Shown: in pieces, positions 36,489 through 44,761 of the stretch
How the letters are laid out: each line of letters opens with the position of its first letter
Numbering within the stretch: the first letter of the stretch is position 1
From: Spirosoma sp.
GTDB taxonomy: Bacteria; Bacteroidota; Bacteroidia; Cytophagales; Spirosomataceae
DNA: 64,000 nt
Assembly: GCF_026391055.1 (NCBI RefSeq)
Contig: NZ_JAPLET010000031.1
Span: 186,001 to 250,000 of the forward strand
Reading direction: 5' to 3'
Translations under genes and position numbers: made by a program
Notes under the pieces: model-generated
Told to the model about the DNA's origin: nothing
The model's input: the letters and a program-made list of their open reading frames with translations, nothing else
Database searches by the model: none

Positions 36489-36968
36489 CTCTCCGGAGCT
36501 AATGCGTTCTTTGCTATTAACGCTGCTGCCGAAAATTTCAATCTCCTTCAACATAGTTCGCCCTGCTAAATCGTCGATATATAGTACATCCGAAGGCACA
36601 TGCGGATTAGTCTTATCGCGGTAATCCACATAAATGAACGCAACGGGCAGAATATAACGGCCGCTATACTGAAGCTTGAGCGAGGGGAGCTTTTTCAGCG
36701 CGGCTATAATGGTTGGCTCAAAACCATAATACATCCCTTTGGTACTGTGATTAAGGATCGAAATATCCTCAACGCGCCCTTTTTCCGAAACAGTAAAGCC
36801 AGCAAAAACCCGCCCGTATACACTCGCCCACTCGGCTCCGCGAGGATACTTTAGCCGACGGATTAAAACAGTGGTGAAAACCGGATCATCATTCAGACCA
36901 GCACTATCTGTTTGCGCAACGCTCACGTGGCTAAAGACTAAAAGGAGGATCAATTGCCAATAATGCAT
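36471..36968 (-). CDS. TonB C-terminal-domain protein, periplasmic
   Basis: 165 residues with a signal peptide (ends SVAQ, about 19) and a TonB C-terminal-like domain (about 38-120): RLKYPRGAEWASVYGRVFAG, FTVSEKGRVEDISILNHS, then IIAALKKLPSLKLQYSGRYI and the final strand LPVAFIYVDYRD. There is no membrane anchor or proline-rich linker, so it is not a complete TonB. Free-standing copies are common in Bacteroidota and their role is unclear. Its ATG is only 4 bases from that of the divergent gene. Confidence 0.8.
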   Translation of the reverse strand: MHYWQLILLLVFSHVSVAQTDSAGLNDDPVFTTVLIRRLKYPRGAEWASVYGRVFAGFTVSEKGRVEDISILNHSTKGMYYGFEPTIIAALKKLPSLKLQYSGRYILPVAFIYVDYRDKTNPHVPSDVLYIDDLAGRTMLKEIEIFGSSVNSKERISSGERNEFY

Positions 36969-36972
36969 ACTT

Positions 36973-37356
36973 ATGTTTACGAAGCGTTTTAATATTATTA
37001 TTGCCCTGGTAGTGGCTTCACTTATTATTTACAAATTGAGGTGGGGCTATGAAAGTTTCGACGTATCAGACCCGACTAAAAGGTCAACATACTCCTACAA
37101 AAGAAAATGGCCTAACGGCAACTATCATAGTTTGCGGTTAAAAGTGAAAGGAGAGCTTAAAAACGGGGTAGCTTACATCAAAGTTTATCAGTGCCGACTA
37201 GATCCTAAGGATACCTATGGAATACTTACACTGGAAATTAGAGGCAAGGTTGATACGATGATTAGCAATCAGTATTATCGTGGTGAAGCCTGTATAGTAT
37301 ATAAACCTCATAATGTGGAGGGCGGGAAATTAACTATATCGATAGCGGCCAAATAA
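36973..37356 (+). CDS. small membrane-anchored protein of unknown function
   Basis: 127 residues: one N-terminal membrane span (about 8-22; IIIALVVASLIIYKL), then a basic, strand-rich domain (NYHSLRLKVKGELKNGVAYI, GILTLEIRGKVD, GGKLTISIAAK). It may be a small exported beta domain. Its sequence is clearly more AT-rich and uses more AAA, ATA and TTA codons than its neighbours, which hints at recent acquisition. No family recognised. Confidence 0.6.
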   Translation: MFTKRFNIIIALVVASLIIYKLRWGYESFDVSDPTKRSTYSYKRKWPNGNYHSLRLKVKGELKNGVAYIKVYQCRLDPKDTYGILTLEIRGKVDTMISNQYYRGEACIVYKPHNVEGGKLTISIAAK

Positions 37357-37393
37357 AGCCCTTTGCGGCCAGAAAATCCTAAAATTCACTTCT

Positions 37394-37870
37394 TTATAAC
37401 ATCATCTCCATCCGAATATCGGCGCGTGCGTAGGGCGTTGGGATGCTGAGAACTTCCCGAAACCCGACACTCTCGTACATGGTAAGAGCGGGCGTAAGAA
37501 TCCGATTCGACTCCAGCCAGACCTTTTTAACATCCAGTTGACGGGCATAATCAATAGCAGCCAGGCATAGTTTCTTACCGATACCTTTGCCCTGCGCCGT
37601 GGGCGAAACGGCCATTTTAGCCAGTTCAAATTCAGCTACGCCCTGCTCCGAAGTGCTGGTGTTCACCATCGCCACACAGCCAACAACCTCCTCACCTATT
37701 TTAGCAAAAAAGATTTGACCATTGCGGGGCATCACATAAATCTCAGGGTGATCCAGTTGCTCCAGGTCATGGGGTTCAACGGCAAAATAATGGGAAATCC
37801 ACTCAATATTGAGCCGTTTGAAATCATCCTGATATTGGAGTGAATAAGGAATGATGGATACGTCGTTCAT
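37394..37870 (-). CDS. GNAT-family N-acetyltransferase
   Basis: 158 residues with the GNAT fold: GEEVVGCVAMVN, ELAKMAVSPTAQGKGIGKKL (acetyl-CoA loop Q-x-x-G-x-G/K) and VWLESNRILTPALTMYESVGF near the end. It transfers acetyl from acetyl-CoA to an amine; the substrate is unknown. It follows a marR gene after 4 bases, an arrangement also seen as MarR-GNAT fusions, so the acetyltransferase probably belongs to the same response. Confidence 0.9.
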   Translation of the reverse strand: MNDVSIIPYSLQYQDDFKRLNIEWISHYFAVEPHDLEQLDHPEIYVMPRNGQIFFAKIGEEVVGCVAMVNTSTSEQGVAEFELAKMAVSPTAQGKGIGKKLCLAAIDYARQLDVKKVWLESNRILTPALTMYESVGFREVLSIPTPYARADIRMEMML

Positions 37871-37874
37871 AGTG

Positions 37875-38369
37875 TTATGATTTGGTGGTTGTCTTTTTTA
37901 ATTCGTCCTGAACCCGGTCGTAAAAGTTTTTTTCGCTGAGCTGCACTTCCATCTCCTGAAGCGATTGCAGGAGGTTATGCGTCTGCTGCGCTAGCATACT
38001 GCTATTGACCGCGATAAAGGCATCCCAAATAGGTTGAAGCCTTGGCAACATGGCTTGTCCTCGCTCGCTCAGGGTTAGCAGCCGCTTACGCCCGTCAGTC
38101 TCCGACTTAGCCGACACAATGAGGTCGTTCTTTTCCAGCTCATTGATAACCTGAATAACAGCCGGGTGCGTAATACCCAGCCGTTCAGCAATTTCCATTA
38201 CGGCAACAGGCCCCTGCCGGGCAATAAGCACAAAAATGGTAGCCCAGCGAACGTCGAAATCCACCCCCGACTGCCTGTAAATGGCCGTAACCGCCTGCCA
38301 GTAAATATCACTTAATCGCCTGAGTCGGCTGGCAAGGGCCAACTCAGCCATTTCGGCCATAAAATCCAT
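37875..38369 (-). CDS. MarR-family transcriptional regulator
   Basis: 164 residues with the winged helix-turn-helix at about 55-110: GPVAVMEIAERLGITHPAVI (recognition helix HPAVIQVINELEKN), then wing KSETDGRKRLLTLSERGQ. MarR dimers usually repress their own operon and are released by phenolic or oxidised ligands. A palindromic operator candidate starts one base before the start codon, and the GNAT gene follows 4 bases after its stop, so the pair is almost certainly one autoregulated operon. Confidence 0.92.
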   Translation of the reverse strand: MDFMAEMAELALASRLRRLSDIYWQAVTAIYRQSGVDFDVRWATIFVLIARQGPVAVMEIAERLGITHPAVIQVINELEKNDLIVSAKSETDGRKRLLTLSERGQAMLPRLQPIWDAFIAVNSSMLAQQTHNLLQSLQEMEVQLSEKNFYDRVQDELKKTTTKS

Positions 38370-38403
38370 ACTATGTAAGCAATTACGTAAGACCTTACAT
38401 AGT
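38370..38403. promoter_or_regulatory. probable MarR autoregulatory operator
   Basis: ACTATGTAAG (38370-38379) and CTTACATAGT (38394-38403) are perfect inverted arms, with a third palindrome TTACGTAA (38383-38390) between them. All share the half-site TA(T/C)GTAAG. The element begins one base upstream of the marR start codon, the classical place for a MarR site. Confidence 0.65.
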
Positions 38404-38515
38404 TATAACTCTTCGGGGTAATTGTCAAGCCGGTTCTCATAAATAGTTTGGCATGGAACGTTCTGTCAGTGACTAAAGTAGTTGTTGTTCAGTAGGGATT
38501 CTGGCGATCAATCTT

Positions 38516-38523
38516 TAATTTTG
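38516..38523 (+). promoter_or_regulatory. possible ahcY -7 promoter element
   Basis: TAATTTTG is an exact TAnnTTTG match 81 bases before the ahcY ATG. No TTG stands 19 bases upstream, so the -33 element is weak or absent. Confidence 0.4.
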
Positions 38524-38604
38524 TATTTTGCTAAGAATCGCAACATACGAAGGAATCCGTTTTTATGACTGATCAAACGCTCCTTTGTTTTTCACAAACT
38601 AATC

Positions 38605-39915
38605 ATGCAAACGTCAACCTACGTTCCCTATAAGGTTAAGGATATTGCGCTGGCCGAGTGGGGCCGCAAGGAAATCAAACTTGCCGAAGCCGAAATGCCG
38701 GGTCTGATGGCCCTCCGTGCTGAATATGGCCCTTCGCAACCTCTGAAAGGAGCACGCGTTGCCGGGTGTCTGCACATGACTATTCAAACGGCGGTGCTAA
38801 TCGAAACACTCGTTGAGCTGGGTGCCGAAGTAACCTGGTCGTCGTGCAACATTTTCTCGACGCAGGACCACGCTGCGGCTGCCATTGCTGCGGCTGGCAT
38901 TCCCGTCTATGCCTGGAAAGGGATGAACGAAGAAGAATTCAACTGGTGCATTGAGCAAACGCTGTTCTTCGGCGAAGATCGTCAGCCGTTGAACATGATC
39001 CTCGACGACGGTGGTGACCTGACCAACATGGTCTTTGACGTGTACCCCGAACTGATTGAAGGTATCAAAGGGCTGTCAGAAGAAACGACGACCGGTGTTC
39101 ACCGCCTATACGAGCGCATGAAAAACGGTACGCTGCACCTGCCCGCTATCAACGTTAACGACTCGGTAACGAAGTCGAAGTTCGATAACAAGTACGGCTG
39201 CCGCGAGTCGCTGGTCGATGCTATCCGCCGGGCAACCGACCTGATGCTGGCCGGTAAAGTAGCTGTCGTGGCTGGTTACGGCGACGTAGGTAAAGGCTCT
39301 GCGGAGTCGCTCCGGGGTGCCGGTTGCCGCGTATTGGTAACGGAAATCGACCCAATCTGTGCCCTTCAGGCCGCAATGGATGGCTTTGAAGTCATCCCGA
39401 TGGACGAGGCCGTTCCCCGCGCTCAGATTTTTGTGACCGCAACCGGCAACGTTGGTATCATTAAAGGACGCCATTTCGAAGCCATGCGCGACAAAGCGAT
39501 TGTCTGCAACATTGGTCACTTCGATAATGAAATTGACATGGCGTGGCTCAACGAAAACTACGGTCACACGAAGAGCCAGATCAAGCCACAGGTAGACATG
39601 TACGAGGTAAACGGCAAAGAAGTTATCGTACTGGCCGAAGGCCGTCTGGTAAACCTTGGCTGTGCTATGGGCCACCCCTCTTTCGTGATGTCATGTTCGT
39701 TCTCGAACCAAACACTGGCACAACTTGAGTTGTGGGCTAATTCGGACAAATACGAAAACAAAGTATATGTACTGCCCAAGATTCTGGACGAGAAAGTAGC
39801 CGCTTTACACCTGGCTCACGTAGGGGCAAAACTTGAGCCGCTGGCGCAGGATCAGGCTGATTATATTGGTGTACCGGTTCAGGGTCCGTTCAAATCCGAA
39901 ATGTATCGGTATTAA
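38605..39915 (+). CDS. ahcY: S-adenosyl-L-homocysteine hydrolase
   Basis: 436 residues, full length. Highly conserved blocks: GCLHMTIQTAVLIETLVELG, SCNIFSTQDHAAAAIA, INVNDSVTKSKFDNKYGCRE, the NAD-binding Rossmann segment VAVVAGYGDVGKGSAESLRG, VTATGNVGIIKG, CNIGHFDNEIDM and the C-terminal KSEMYRY. It splits S-adenosylhomocysteine to adenosine and homocysteine using tightly bound NAD, sustaining methylation. It is monocistronic: a long hairpin and a canonical terminator follow. Confidence 0.98.
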   Translation: MQTSTYVPYKVKDIALAEWGRKEIKLAEAEMPGLMALRAEYGPSQPLKGARVAGCLHMTIQTAVLIETLVELGAEVTWSSCNIFSTQDHAAAAIAAAGIPVYAWKGMNEEEFNWCIEQTLFFGEDRQPLNMILDDGGDLTNMVFDVYPELIEGIKGLSEETTTGVHRLYERMKNGTLHLPAINVNDSVTKSKFDNKYGCRESLVDAIRRATDLMLAGKVAVVAGYGDVGKGSAESLRGAGCRVLVTEIDPICALQAAMDGFEVIPMDEAVPRAQIFVTATGNVGIIKGRHFEAMRDKAIVCNIGHFDNEIDMAWLNENYGHTKSQIKPQVDMYEVNGKEVIVLAEGRLVNLGCAMGHPSFVMSCSFSNQTLAQLELWANSDKYENKVYVLPKILDEKVAALHLAHVGAKLEPLAQDQADYIGVPVQGPFKSEMYRY

Positions 39916-39922
39916 AGTATGT

Positions 39923-39993
39923 ATGATGTATGATATAGGATGTATGATGTATTCCCCAGTGGGTTACATCATACATCCTATATCATACATCAT
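39923..39993. repeat. 29-bp perfect inverted repeat built of GTATGAT heptads
   Basis: Arms 39923-39951 and 39965-39993 are perfectly complementary over 29 bases with a 13-base loop. The left arm is made of GTATGAT heptads (three exact, one variant), the right arm of their complements. It starts 8 bases after the ahcY stop and directly precedes a normal terminator, so termination alone does not explain it. Confidence 0.95.
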
Positions 39994-39994
39994 C

Positions 39995-40024
39995 AAGCGC
40001 GGCTTCGGAGACGGGGCCGCGCTT
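39995..40024 (+). terminator. rho-independent terminator of ahcY
   Basis: GC-rich nine-base arms (39995-40003 and 40016-40024) around a 12-base loop, with a run of six Ts at 40023-40028. It is the clearest plus-strand intrinsic terminator in the window. Confidence 0.9.
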
Positions 40025-40071
40025 TTTTGCGTTAAATTTGTTAGTATTGACCCAAGGAAAGCTGATTTACT

Positions 40072-41220
40072 ATGAACCGTCTGCTCTTTGTGCTGTTATT
40101 GTCTCCCCTGCTAGGTTCGGCGCAGGCGACAATTGACACGCTGCACTGGAGCACAACCCGGCGTCTTCTCCTCAGCGATTTTCACGCACCCATTCAATCG
40201 GGTTTGGGCGGTTCCGAATTTCATTACCAGATTGGCTACGAAGTTCGCCCTACATCCGTCTGGAGCCAGCCCGCTATCGACGCCTTTTGCCTGATGTTCC
40301 GCAACCTGTCGTGGGTATCCGAAACGGCCCGCAACGAACGCACTCTTGCTTACAATCAGGTGCTGTTCGACCTGGTGGAGGTATATACCCGATTGATGAA
40401 AGCCAAGCTCGTTGCGCTGCACACCGACCGGCATTTCAAGCAGCAGGCCACCCGAATCGAGTACCTGACCAATGCCGAGCTAGGGGCCGAAGTGAACCGG
40501 TTTCGGGCAGAAACCGGTGGGGGCGACGATCTGCCCGCGCTCAAACGCTGGCAGTTGCAGGTAGCCCAGCGCCTGTACGATACCCCCGATCTACGAACAA
40601 CGTTTCGTTCGTCGAAAATAGGATACGGTATGTTCGTTGGCGGAGGGGGTATGCTGCCAACGGGCTCGCTCACGCAAACATTCAGCCCGGCCGCCGGCGT
40701 AGTCGTTGGCCTCGACATTGCTTTTCAGAAAACGGTACTTCTCCTGCATCCGACACTCTATAATGGCACCCTTCGGGCTGGTTTCTCCCATAATAAACAG
40801 ATCTGGGAGAAAGACATGTCCGTTACGTCGAGTTTATTTGAAGTCGGACTGGGTCGGATTATAGCCGATTTACCCCGCAGCCGACTTATTCCGTACATTG
40901 GCTACCGACTGCTCGACCTGTCGCCCCGCGATGGGAACGACGAACGATACAAAGGATTGTCGCTTTATAACCATGCCCCTACCGTTGGGCTGATCGTTGA
41001 CATTAAGCTGGGCGACAACACACACAAACCCGACCGTTCGGAAGACAGCTTCTGGTTTGTACGGACAAAACTTTCCTACAGCCCGCTGCTGGCGAAGGAT
41101 ACGTTCTCGGGCGGGTTACTTAACCTGCAACTTAGTCTGGGCGGATTCAGCCGGATTCGCCGGGTCGTTTATAAACCCGATCATACCCTCATTCCCTTGC
41201 CTGGCAGTATGCTGAATTAG
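40072..41220 (+). CDS. exported, probably outer-membrane beta-barrel protein of unknown function
   Basis: 382 residues with a signal peptide (cleavage near GSAQA, about 20). The first half (30-180) is mixed alpha/beta with RTLAYNQVLFDLVEVYTRLM. The second half (about 185-382) has alternating hydrophobic strands (GYGMFVGGGGMLPTG, LFEVGLGRIIAD, YIGYRLLDL, FWFVRTKLSYSPLLA) resembling a small outer-membrane barrel. Family not recognised. A TAAATTTG box (40033-40040) just after the ahcY terminator could be its -7 element. Confidence 0.65.
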   Translation: MNRLLFVLLLSPLLGSAQATIDTLHWSTTRRLLLSDFHAPIQSGLGGSEFHYQIGYEVRPTSVWSQPAIDAFCLMFRNLSWVSETARNERTLAYNQVLFDLVEVYTRLMKAKLVALHTDRHFKQQATRIEYLTNAELGAEVNRFRAETGGGDDLPALKRWQLQVAQRLYDTPDLRTTFRSSKIGYGMFVGGGGMLPTGSLTQTFSPAAGVVVGLDIAFQKTVLLLHPTLYNGTLRAGFSHNKQIWEKDMSVTSSLFEVGLGRIIADLPRSRLIPYIGYRLLDLSPRDGNDERYKGLSLYNHAPTVGLIVDIKLGDNTHKPDRSEDSFWFVRTKLSYSPLLAKDTFSGGLLNLQLSLGGFSRIRRVVYKPDHTLIPLPGSMLN

Positions 41221-41290
41221 GCTCTTTGACCACCTTGTCAACAATTTAGTAACGCACGATTCAGCAGAGTTTCCGAACTTGCCATTCAGT

Positions 41291-42031
41291 ATGAAAAAAC
41301 ACTTTCTGTTATTCGCTCTGGCAGCTTTATCGGCCTGCCATCCGGGTTACCACCTTACGAACCGAACGGCCAGCCGCATCGGCGTGGACTCCCTTTCGGC
41401 CGCAACCGACAGCAGCGTTGCTAATTTTCTGACGCCTTACCGGCAGGGTCTCAACAAGACCATGAACGAGGTACTGGCCCGCTCAACGGCACGCATCGAG
41501 AAAGGACAGCCCGAAGGACCGCTCAATGATCTGCTCACCGACGCCCTACTTAAACAGGCTACTGAGCGTTATGGCAAACCCATCGACTGTTCGCACCTGA
41601 ACTACGGCGGCATTCGGAATAACCTGCCCGAAGGGAACATTACGACCGGCTCTATTTTCGAGGTTATGCCTTTCGATAATCAGTTGATCGTACTGACCAT
41701 GACCGGCGATATGCTCCGCCAAATGCTGAATCATTTTGCCAAAGGCGATAAGTTGGTCATTGGCGGTTTGCGGGCCAAGCTGCACAATGGGCAGCTTCAA
41801 TCGGCTACGTTTACCAACGGCCGGACGCTCCAGCCCAACGAAACCTATACCGTGGTCATGAGCGACTACGTAGCGAATGGGGGCGACGAAGCGGGATTTC
41901 TGAAGAATCCCATCAAAAGTGAAAATATCAATTACCTCATGCGCGATGCCCTGATCGATTATTTCCGGCAGTTGGGCAAAACCGGTCAACCCATTAACCC
42001 TGTTTCTGATGGACGCATTAGCATCGAATAG
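41291..42031 (+). CDS. lipoprotein with 5'-nucleotidase C-terminal domain only
   Basis: 246 residues from the ATG at 41291: lipoprotein signal with lipobox LSAC (Cys about 15), then a 5'-nucleotidase C-terminal (substrate-binding) domain: LNDLLTDALLKQATERYG, HLNYGGIRNNLPEGNITTGS, FEVMPFDNQLIVLTMTG and VVMSDYVANGGDEAGFL. In E. coli UshA-type enzymes this domain follows the metallophosphatase domain in one chain. Here it is a separate membrane-anchored protein encoded before, and overlapping by 23 bases, the gene for the catalytic half. Confidence 0.88.
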   Translation: MKKHFLLFALAALSACHPGYHLTNRTASRIGVDSLSAATDSSVANFLTPYRQGLNKTMNEVLARSTARIEKGQPEGPLNDLLTDALLKQATERYGKPIDCSHLNYGGIRNNLPEGNITTGSIFEVMPFDNQLIVLTMTGDMLRQMLNHFAKGDKLVIGGLRAKLHNGQLQSATFTNGRTLQPNETYTVVMSDYVANGGDEAGFLKNPIKSENINYLMRDALIDYFRQLGKTGQPINPVSDGRISIE

Positions 42032-42950
42032 ACGCCAGTTCCTGAAAGTATTCGGTACAGCCGCCGTTATTGGCTCAGTAGCGCCGGATGTGCTGGCGTA
42101 TTCGGGTAAATCCAGAGCTACGTCGCTGACCATTCTGCATACCAACGACGTCCACAGTCGGCTGGACCCCTTCCCTATGGATGGCAGCCGGAATGCGGGC
42201 AAGGGTGGCGTGGCACGCCGGGCAACCCTTATCCAGAAAATTCGGCAGGAACAGGTGAACGGCCAACCCCGCCATGTGTTGCTTTTCGATGCCGGTGATA
42301 TTTTTCAGGGAACGCCCTACTTCAATATCTACAAAGGGGAGCCCGAAATTCTGGCGATGAACCAGCTCGGCTACGATGCCGGTACCATCGGTAACCATGA
42401 TTTCGACGGGGGAATTGACAACATGGTAACGCAGTTTGGCAAGGCCCGTTTTCCGCTGCTGATTGCCAACTATGACTTTAAAAATACCGTACTGGATGGC
42501 CGGACAATGCCGTTTAAAATTTTTGAGAAAGACGGCGTTCGGGTAGGCGTCTTTGGCCTGGGCATCAAACCGGAAGGCCTCATTCCGCGCGATGCCTACA
42601 AAGAGACAAAGTACCTCGACCCCATAGAAATCGGGAACGACATGGGCGCTAAACTTCGCAGCGACAAGAAGTGCGACTACGTCATTTGCCTCTCTCACCT
42701 GGGCTATAAATACAACGATGCAACCGTGTCGGACAATGTGCTGGCGGCCAAAACCAAACAGATCGACCTCATTATTGGCGGGCACACCCACACCTTTCTG
42801 GACGCGCCGGTGGCAGTCAATAACCTCGATGGCCAACCCGTCTGGATCAATCAGGTTGGGTTTGCCGGCATCAACCTCGGCCGAATCGACCTCACCTTCG
42901 ACCGGGGCAAAGCCGTTTCGAGTGCGGGCCAATCTGTAGAGGTAAAATAA
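42009..42950 (+). CDS. Tat-exported 5'-nucleotidase metallophosphatase domain protein
   Basis: 313 residues with a twin-arginine signal (NRRQFLKVFGTAAVIGSVAP, residues 7-26) and a calcineurin-like domain with two-metal motifs: ILHTNDVHSRLDP (D, H), LFDAGDIFQG, GTIGNHDFDGG (N, H), CLSHLGY and GGHTHTFLDAP. The substrate-binding C-terminal domain is missing because it is encoded by the preceding overlapping gene. Folding in the cytoplasm with metal before Tat export would suit a separate catalytic half. The overlap implies translational coupling and a two-subunit nucleotidase. Confidence 0.9.
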   Translation: MDALASNRRQFLKVFGTAAVIGSVAPDVLAYSGKSRATSLTILHTNDVHSRLDPFPMDGSRNAGKGGVARRATLIQKIRQEQVNGQPRHVLLFDAGDIFQGTPYFNIYKGEPEILAMNQLGYDAGTIGNHDFDGGIDNMVTQFGKARFPLLIANYDFKNTVLDGRTMPFKIFEKDGVRVGVFGLGIKPEGLIPRDAYKETKYLDPIEIGNDMGAKLRSDKKCDYVICLSHLGYKYNDATVSDNVLAAKTKQIDLIIGGHTHTFLDAPVAVNNLDGQPVWINQVGFAGINLGRIDLTFDRGKAVSSAGQSVEVK

Positions 42951-42980
42951 ACATTACGAAACACCCAGAGCCATCAAAAA

Positions 42981-43010
42981 AAGCCCGGCCGCATCAAGGC
43001 AGTCGGGCTT
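42981..43010 (-). terminator. intrinsic terminator for the DUF2971-like gene
   Basis: Arms AAGCCCG and CGGGCTT (42981-42987, 43004-43010). On the minus strand the stem runs into a T-tract complementary to the As at 42975-42982. It could also weakly end the plus-strand nucleotidase transcript. Confidence 0.65.
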
Positions 43011-43150
43011 ATACATATCGTCAAATTAATTCAACTACCTGTTTAGACAGCCTCAGGCTGCATTGCGTCACGAAGACGTTCCAGAGAACTCGAACAGGCC
43101 ACTTCACCTGAATACCGCCTGATTCCCCTCAGCGTCCGTATCAGACTACC

Positions 43151-43939
43151 CTACTCAAACGGGTAATCAGCTAAACCAGACTGGCCGACGGGCAGGTCAT
43201 AGCCCAAACGGAGTACCGAATCTTTTACCAGCTTCACAAACCAGTCCGGCGTTTGTGGACCAATTCGTACCGACTCAACCAGGGCATTCAGATCAACGGG
43301 AACGGTCTCGACCAGCCGGGCGTTTGTCCGGCAGAAAAACTCGGCGGGGTTTTTCACATCCTGTTGAAATTCGTAAGCATCTACGTAACACACCCGCAAC
43401 TCCCGTTCGTATTGAAAGGATTTTCGCTTGAACATAATTGAAAAGAAACCATCCTTTTCTTTGTTCATGTATGTTTCATGATCGACGTACCTGACCTCAC
43501 CGATCTGATAACTGGCCGGTAACACCTCTCTCAACCGGTCGTATGTCGTTTGGATAACGATGGCTTCCTTTGTTGCACCATACAATTTCCACAAAGCCGC
43601 CGACTCATGACTGCTGATGTGCCAGCAGTTGATGAATACATACTGTCTTTGGTACTTCCTCCACACCTTTTCGAGTACCTCAGCCAGTTGACCGGGCGTC
43701 AGTCGGCTTTTATTCACCAACGCATCTTTGTACTGATCCTGTTGCAGCCGGGAGTCCTCTTCAGGTACGATTCCCTCGAAATGGTCATCGAACTGATCGC
43801 ATCTTGTCAGATGTAGACTCCCACTGTTGAGCAGAGCCATGAACGATGTGTAACTCATGTAGCGCCAGACTTTTACGGCCCGGTCGGACGGGGGGCTAAA
43901 GATTGCTTTGTCAAACTCGTCAAGTCGTTCCTGTTCCAT
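43151..43939 (-). CDS. DUF2971-like protein
   Basis: 262 residues. The pattern fits the DUF2971 family: WRYMSYTSFMALLNSGSLHL, TRCDQFDDHFEGIVP, VFINCWHISSHESAALWKLY, IVIQTTYDRLREVL and a basic KRKSFQYERELRV near the middle. Biochemical role unknown; invariant D, W, E and R residues suggest an enzyme. No membrane span or signal. It stands alone, with its own terminator and an AT-rich upstream region. After its TAG stop the frame stays open for 35 further codons, possibly a lost C-terminal extension or chance. Confidence 0.75.
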   Translation of the reverse strand: MEQERLDEFDKAIFSPPSDRAVKVWRYMSYTSFMALLNSGSLHLTRCDQFDDHFEGIVPEEDSRLQQDQYKDALVNKSRLTPGQLAEVLEKVWRKYQRQYVFINCWHISSHESAALWKLYGATKEAIVIQTTYDRLREVLPASYQIGEVRYVDHETYMNKEKDGFFSIMFKRKSFQYERELRVCYVDAYEFQQDVKNPAEFFCRTNARLVETVPVDLNALVESVRIGPQTPDWFVKLVKDSVLRLGYDLPVGQSGLADYPFE

Positions 43940-44339
43940 AATAAGGTCAACTGGTGTGCGGCTCGTTTTTGTGGGATAGTTCGGTATGAGTAACGTTTCC
44001 CAGAGCTGATCTGGTTGTACGCTCGCTTTATAATATACGTCCCATAGTATATTGCAAGTAAAATATAAAATTGATAAAAAAGCTAGTTTAAACGGACAAA
44101 TGCACCCTTATAGGGCTGAGTGGCAACGCGGCAGAACAGGCTGATCAGCGAAGGTTTTGCCTAACACACACAATCATTCTTCCGAACAGCCGTTCGTAAT
44201 GTTCATACCACGAAGTAACAAGTAAGCCATAGCCCAGAATCCGCAGGCTAAGTATCTGATTAAGTTTTCATTAACAATCAGAGCATTCTAAAACAATGCC
44301 TACAGGATGCGGTTTGGCTACATACTAGCGTTTATTGAC
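43940..44339. other. AT-rich divergent intergenic region
   Basis: Intergenic DNA between the DUF2971-like gene and the small plus-strand gene. It contains an inverted repeat, AATATAC at 44032-44038 and GTATATT at 44047-44053, about 95 bases upstream of the minus-strand start, and an AT-rich tract to about 44095. These may be a regulator site and promoter, but no TAnnTTTG box fits. Confidence 0.35.
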
Positions 44340-44636
44340 ATGAAGTCTACTGTAGAAAACATCAAAAATCTCTGGTTCGGTGCAGACACACCCATTCGCC
44401 AGTATAAGATCAAACTGCACCCCGAATTATGGGCAGCCTGCCAGCGCACCAGCCATGATTTTAATCCCCCTTCGGGCGCAACACACCTCGACGACTATCG
44501 AAAATCCGATAAGATCGCATTCGCAAAGGCGGTACTCAACGACTTAAACCAGAATCGTTCCGTTCGAAAGACGTCGACTTACGAGCTGGCTTATTCGGGT
44601 ATACTGAGTGCGAGCAGGAAAGACTATCGTGTATAA
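44340..44636 (+). CDS. small protein of unknown function
   Basis: 98 residues from the ATG at 44340; an in-frame ATG at 44307 would add 11 residues. It is amphipathic and basic: VENIKNLWFGADTPIRQYKI, HPELWAACQRTSHDFNPPSG and SDKIAFAKAVLNDLNQNRSV. I read it as helical, possibly a DNA- or protein-binding small protein. No family recognised; the regular composition and closed frame support coding. Confidence 0.5.
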   Translation: MKSTVENIKNLWFGADTPIRQYKIKLHPELWAACQRTSHDFNPPSGATHLDDYRKSDKIAFAKAVLNDLNQNRSVRKTSTYELAYSGILSASRKDYRV

Positions 44637-44761
44637 ATCTTTTTGAGAATGGCCAGGTTAAAGAGGATAATTTACGCCGAAACTATAGGCTAATGTGCTT
44701 GCCCTCAGTTTTAGTTTTGTTACCTTTATACTCTCAATGTTCTCAAAACTTCCCTTTACGC

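Noticed and set aside
35429..36541. 370-codon minus-strand frame
   Set aside because: It runs antisense to the GH20 gene and through its terminator; no domain is visible.
42075..42932. 285-codon minus-strand frame
   Set aside because: Antisense to the Tat-exported nucleotidase with conserved metal motifs.
43151..43939. DUF2971-like gene as part of a defence island
   Set aside because: No other defence genes are adjacent and the gene stands alone, so context does not support it.
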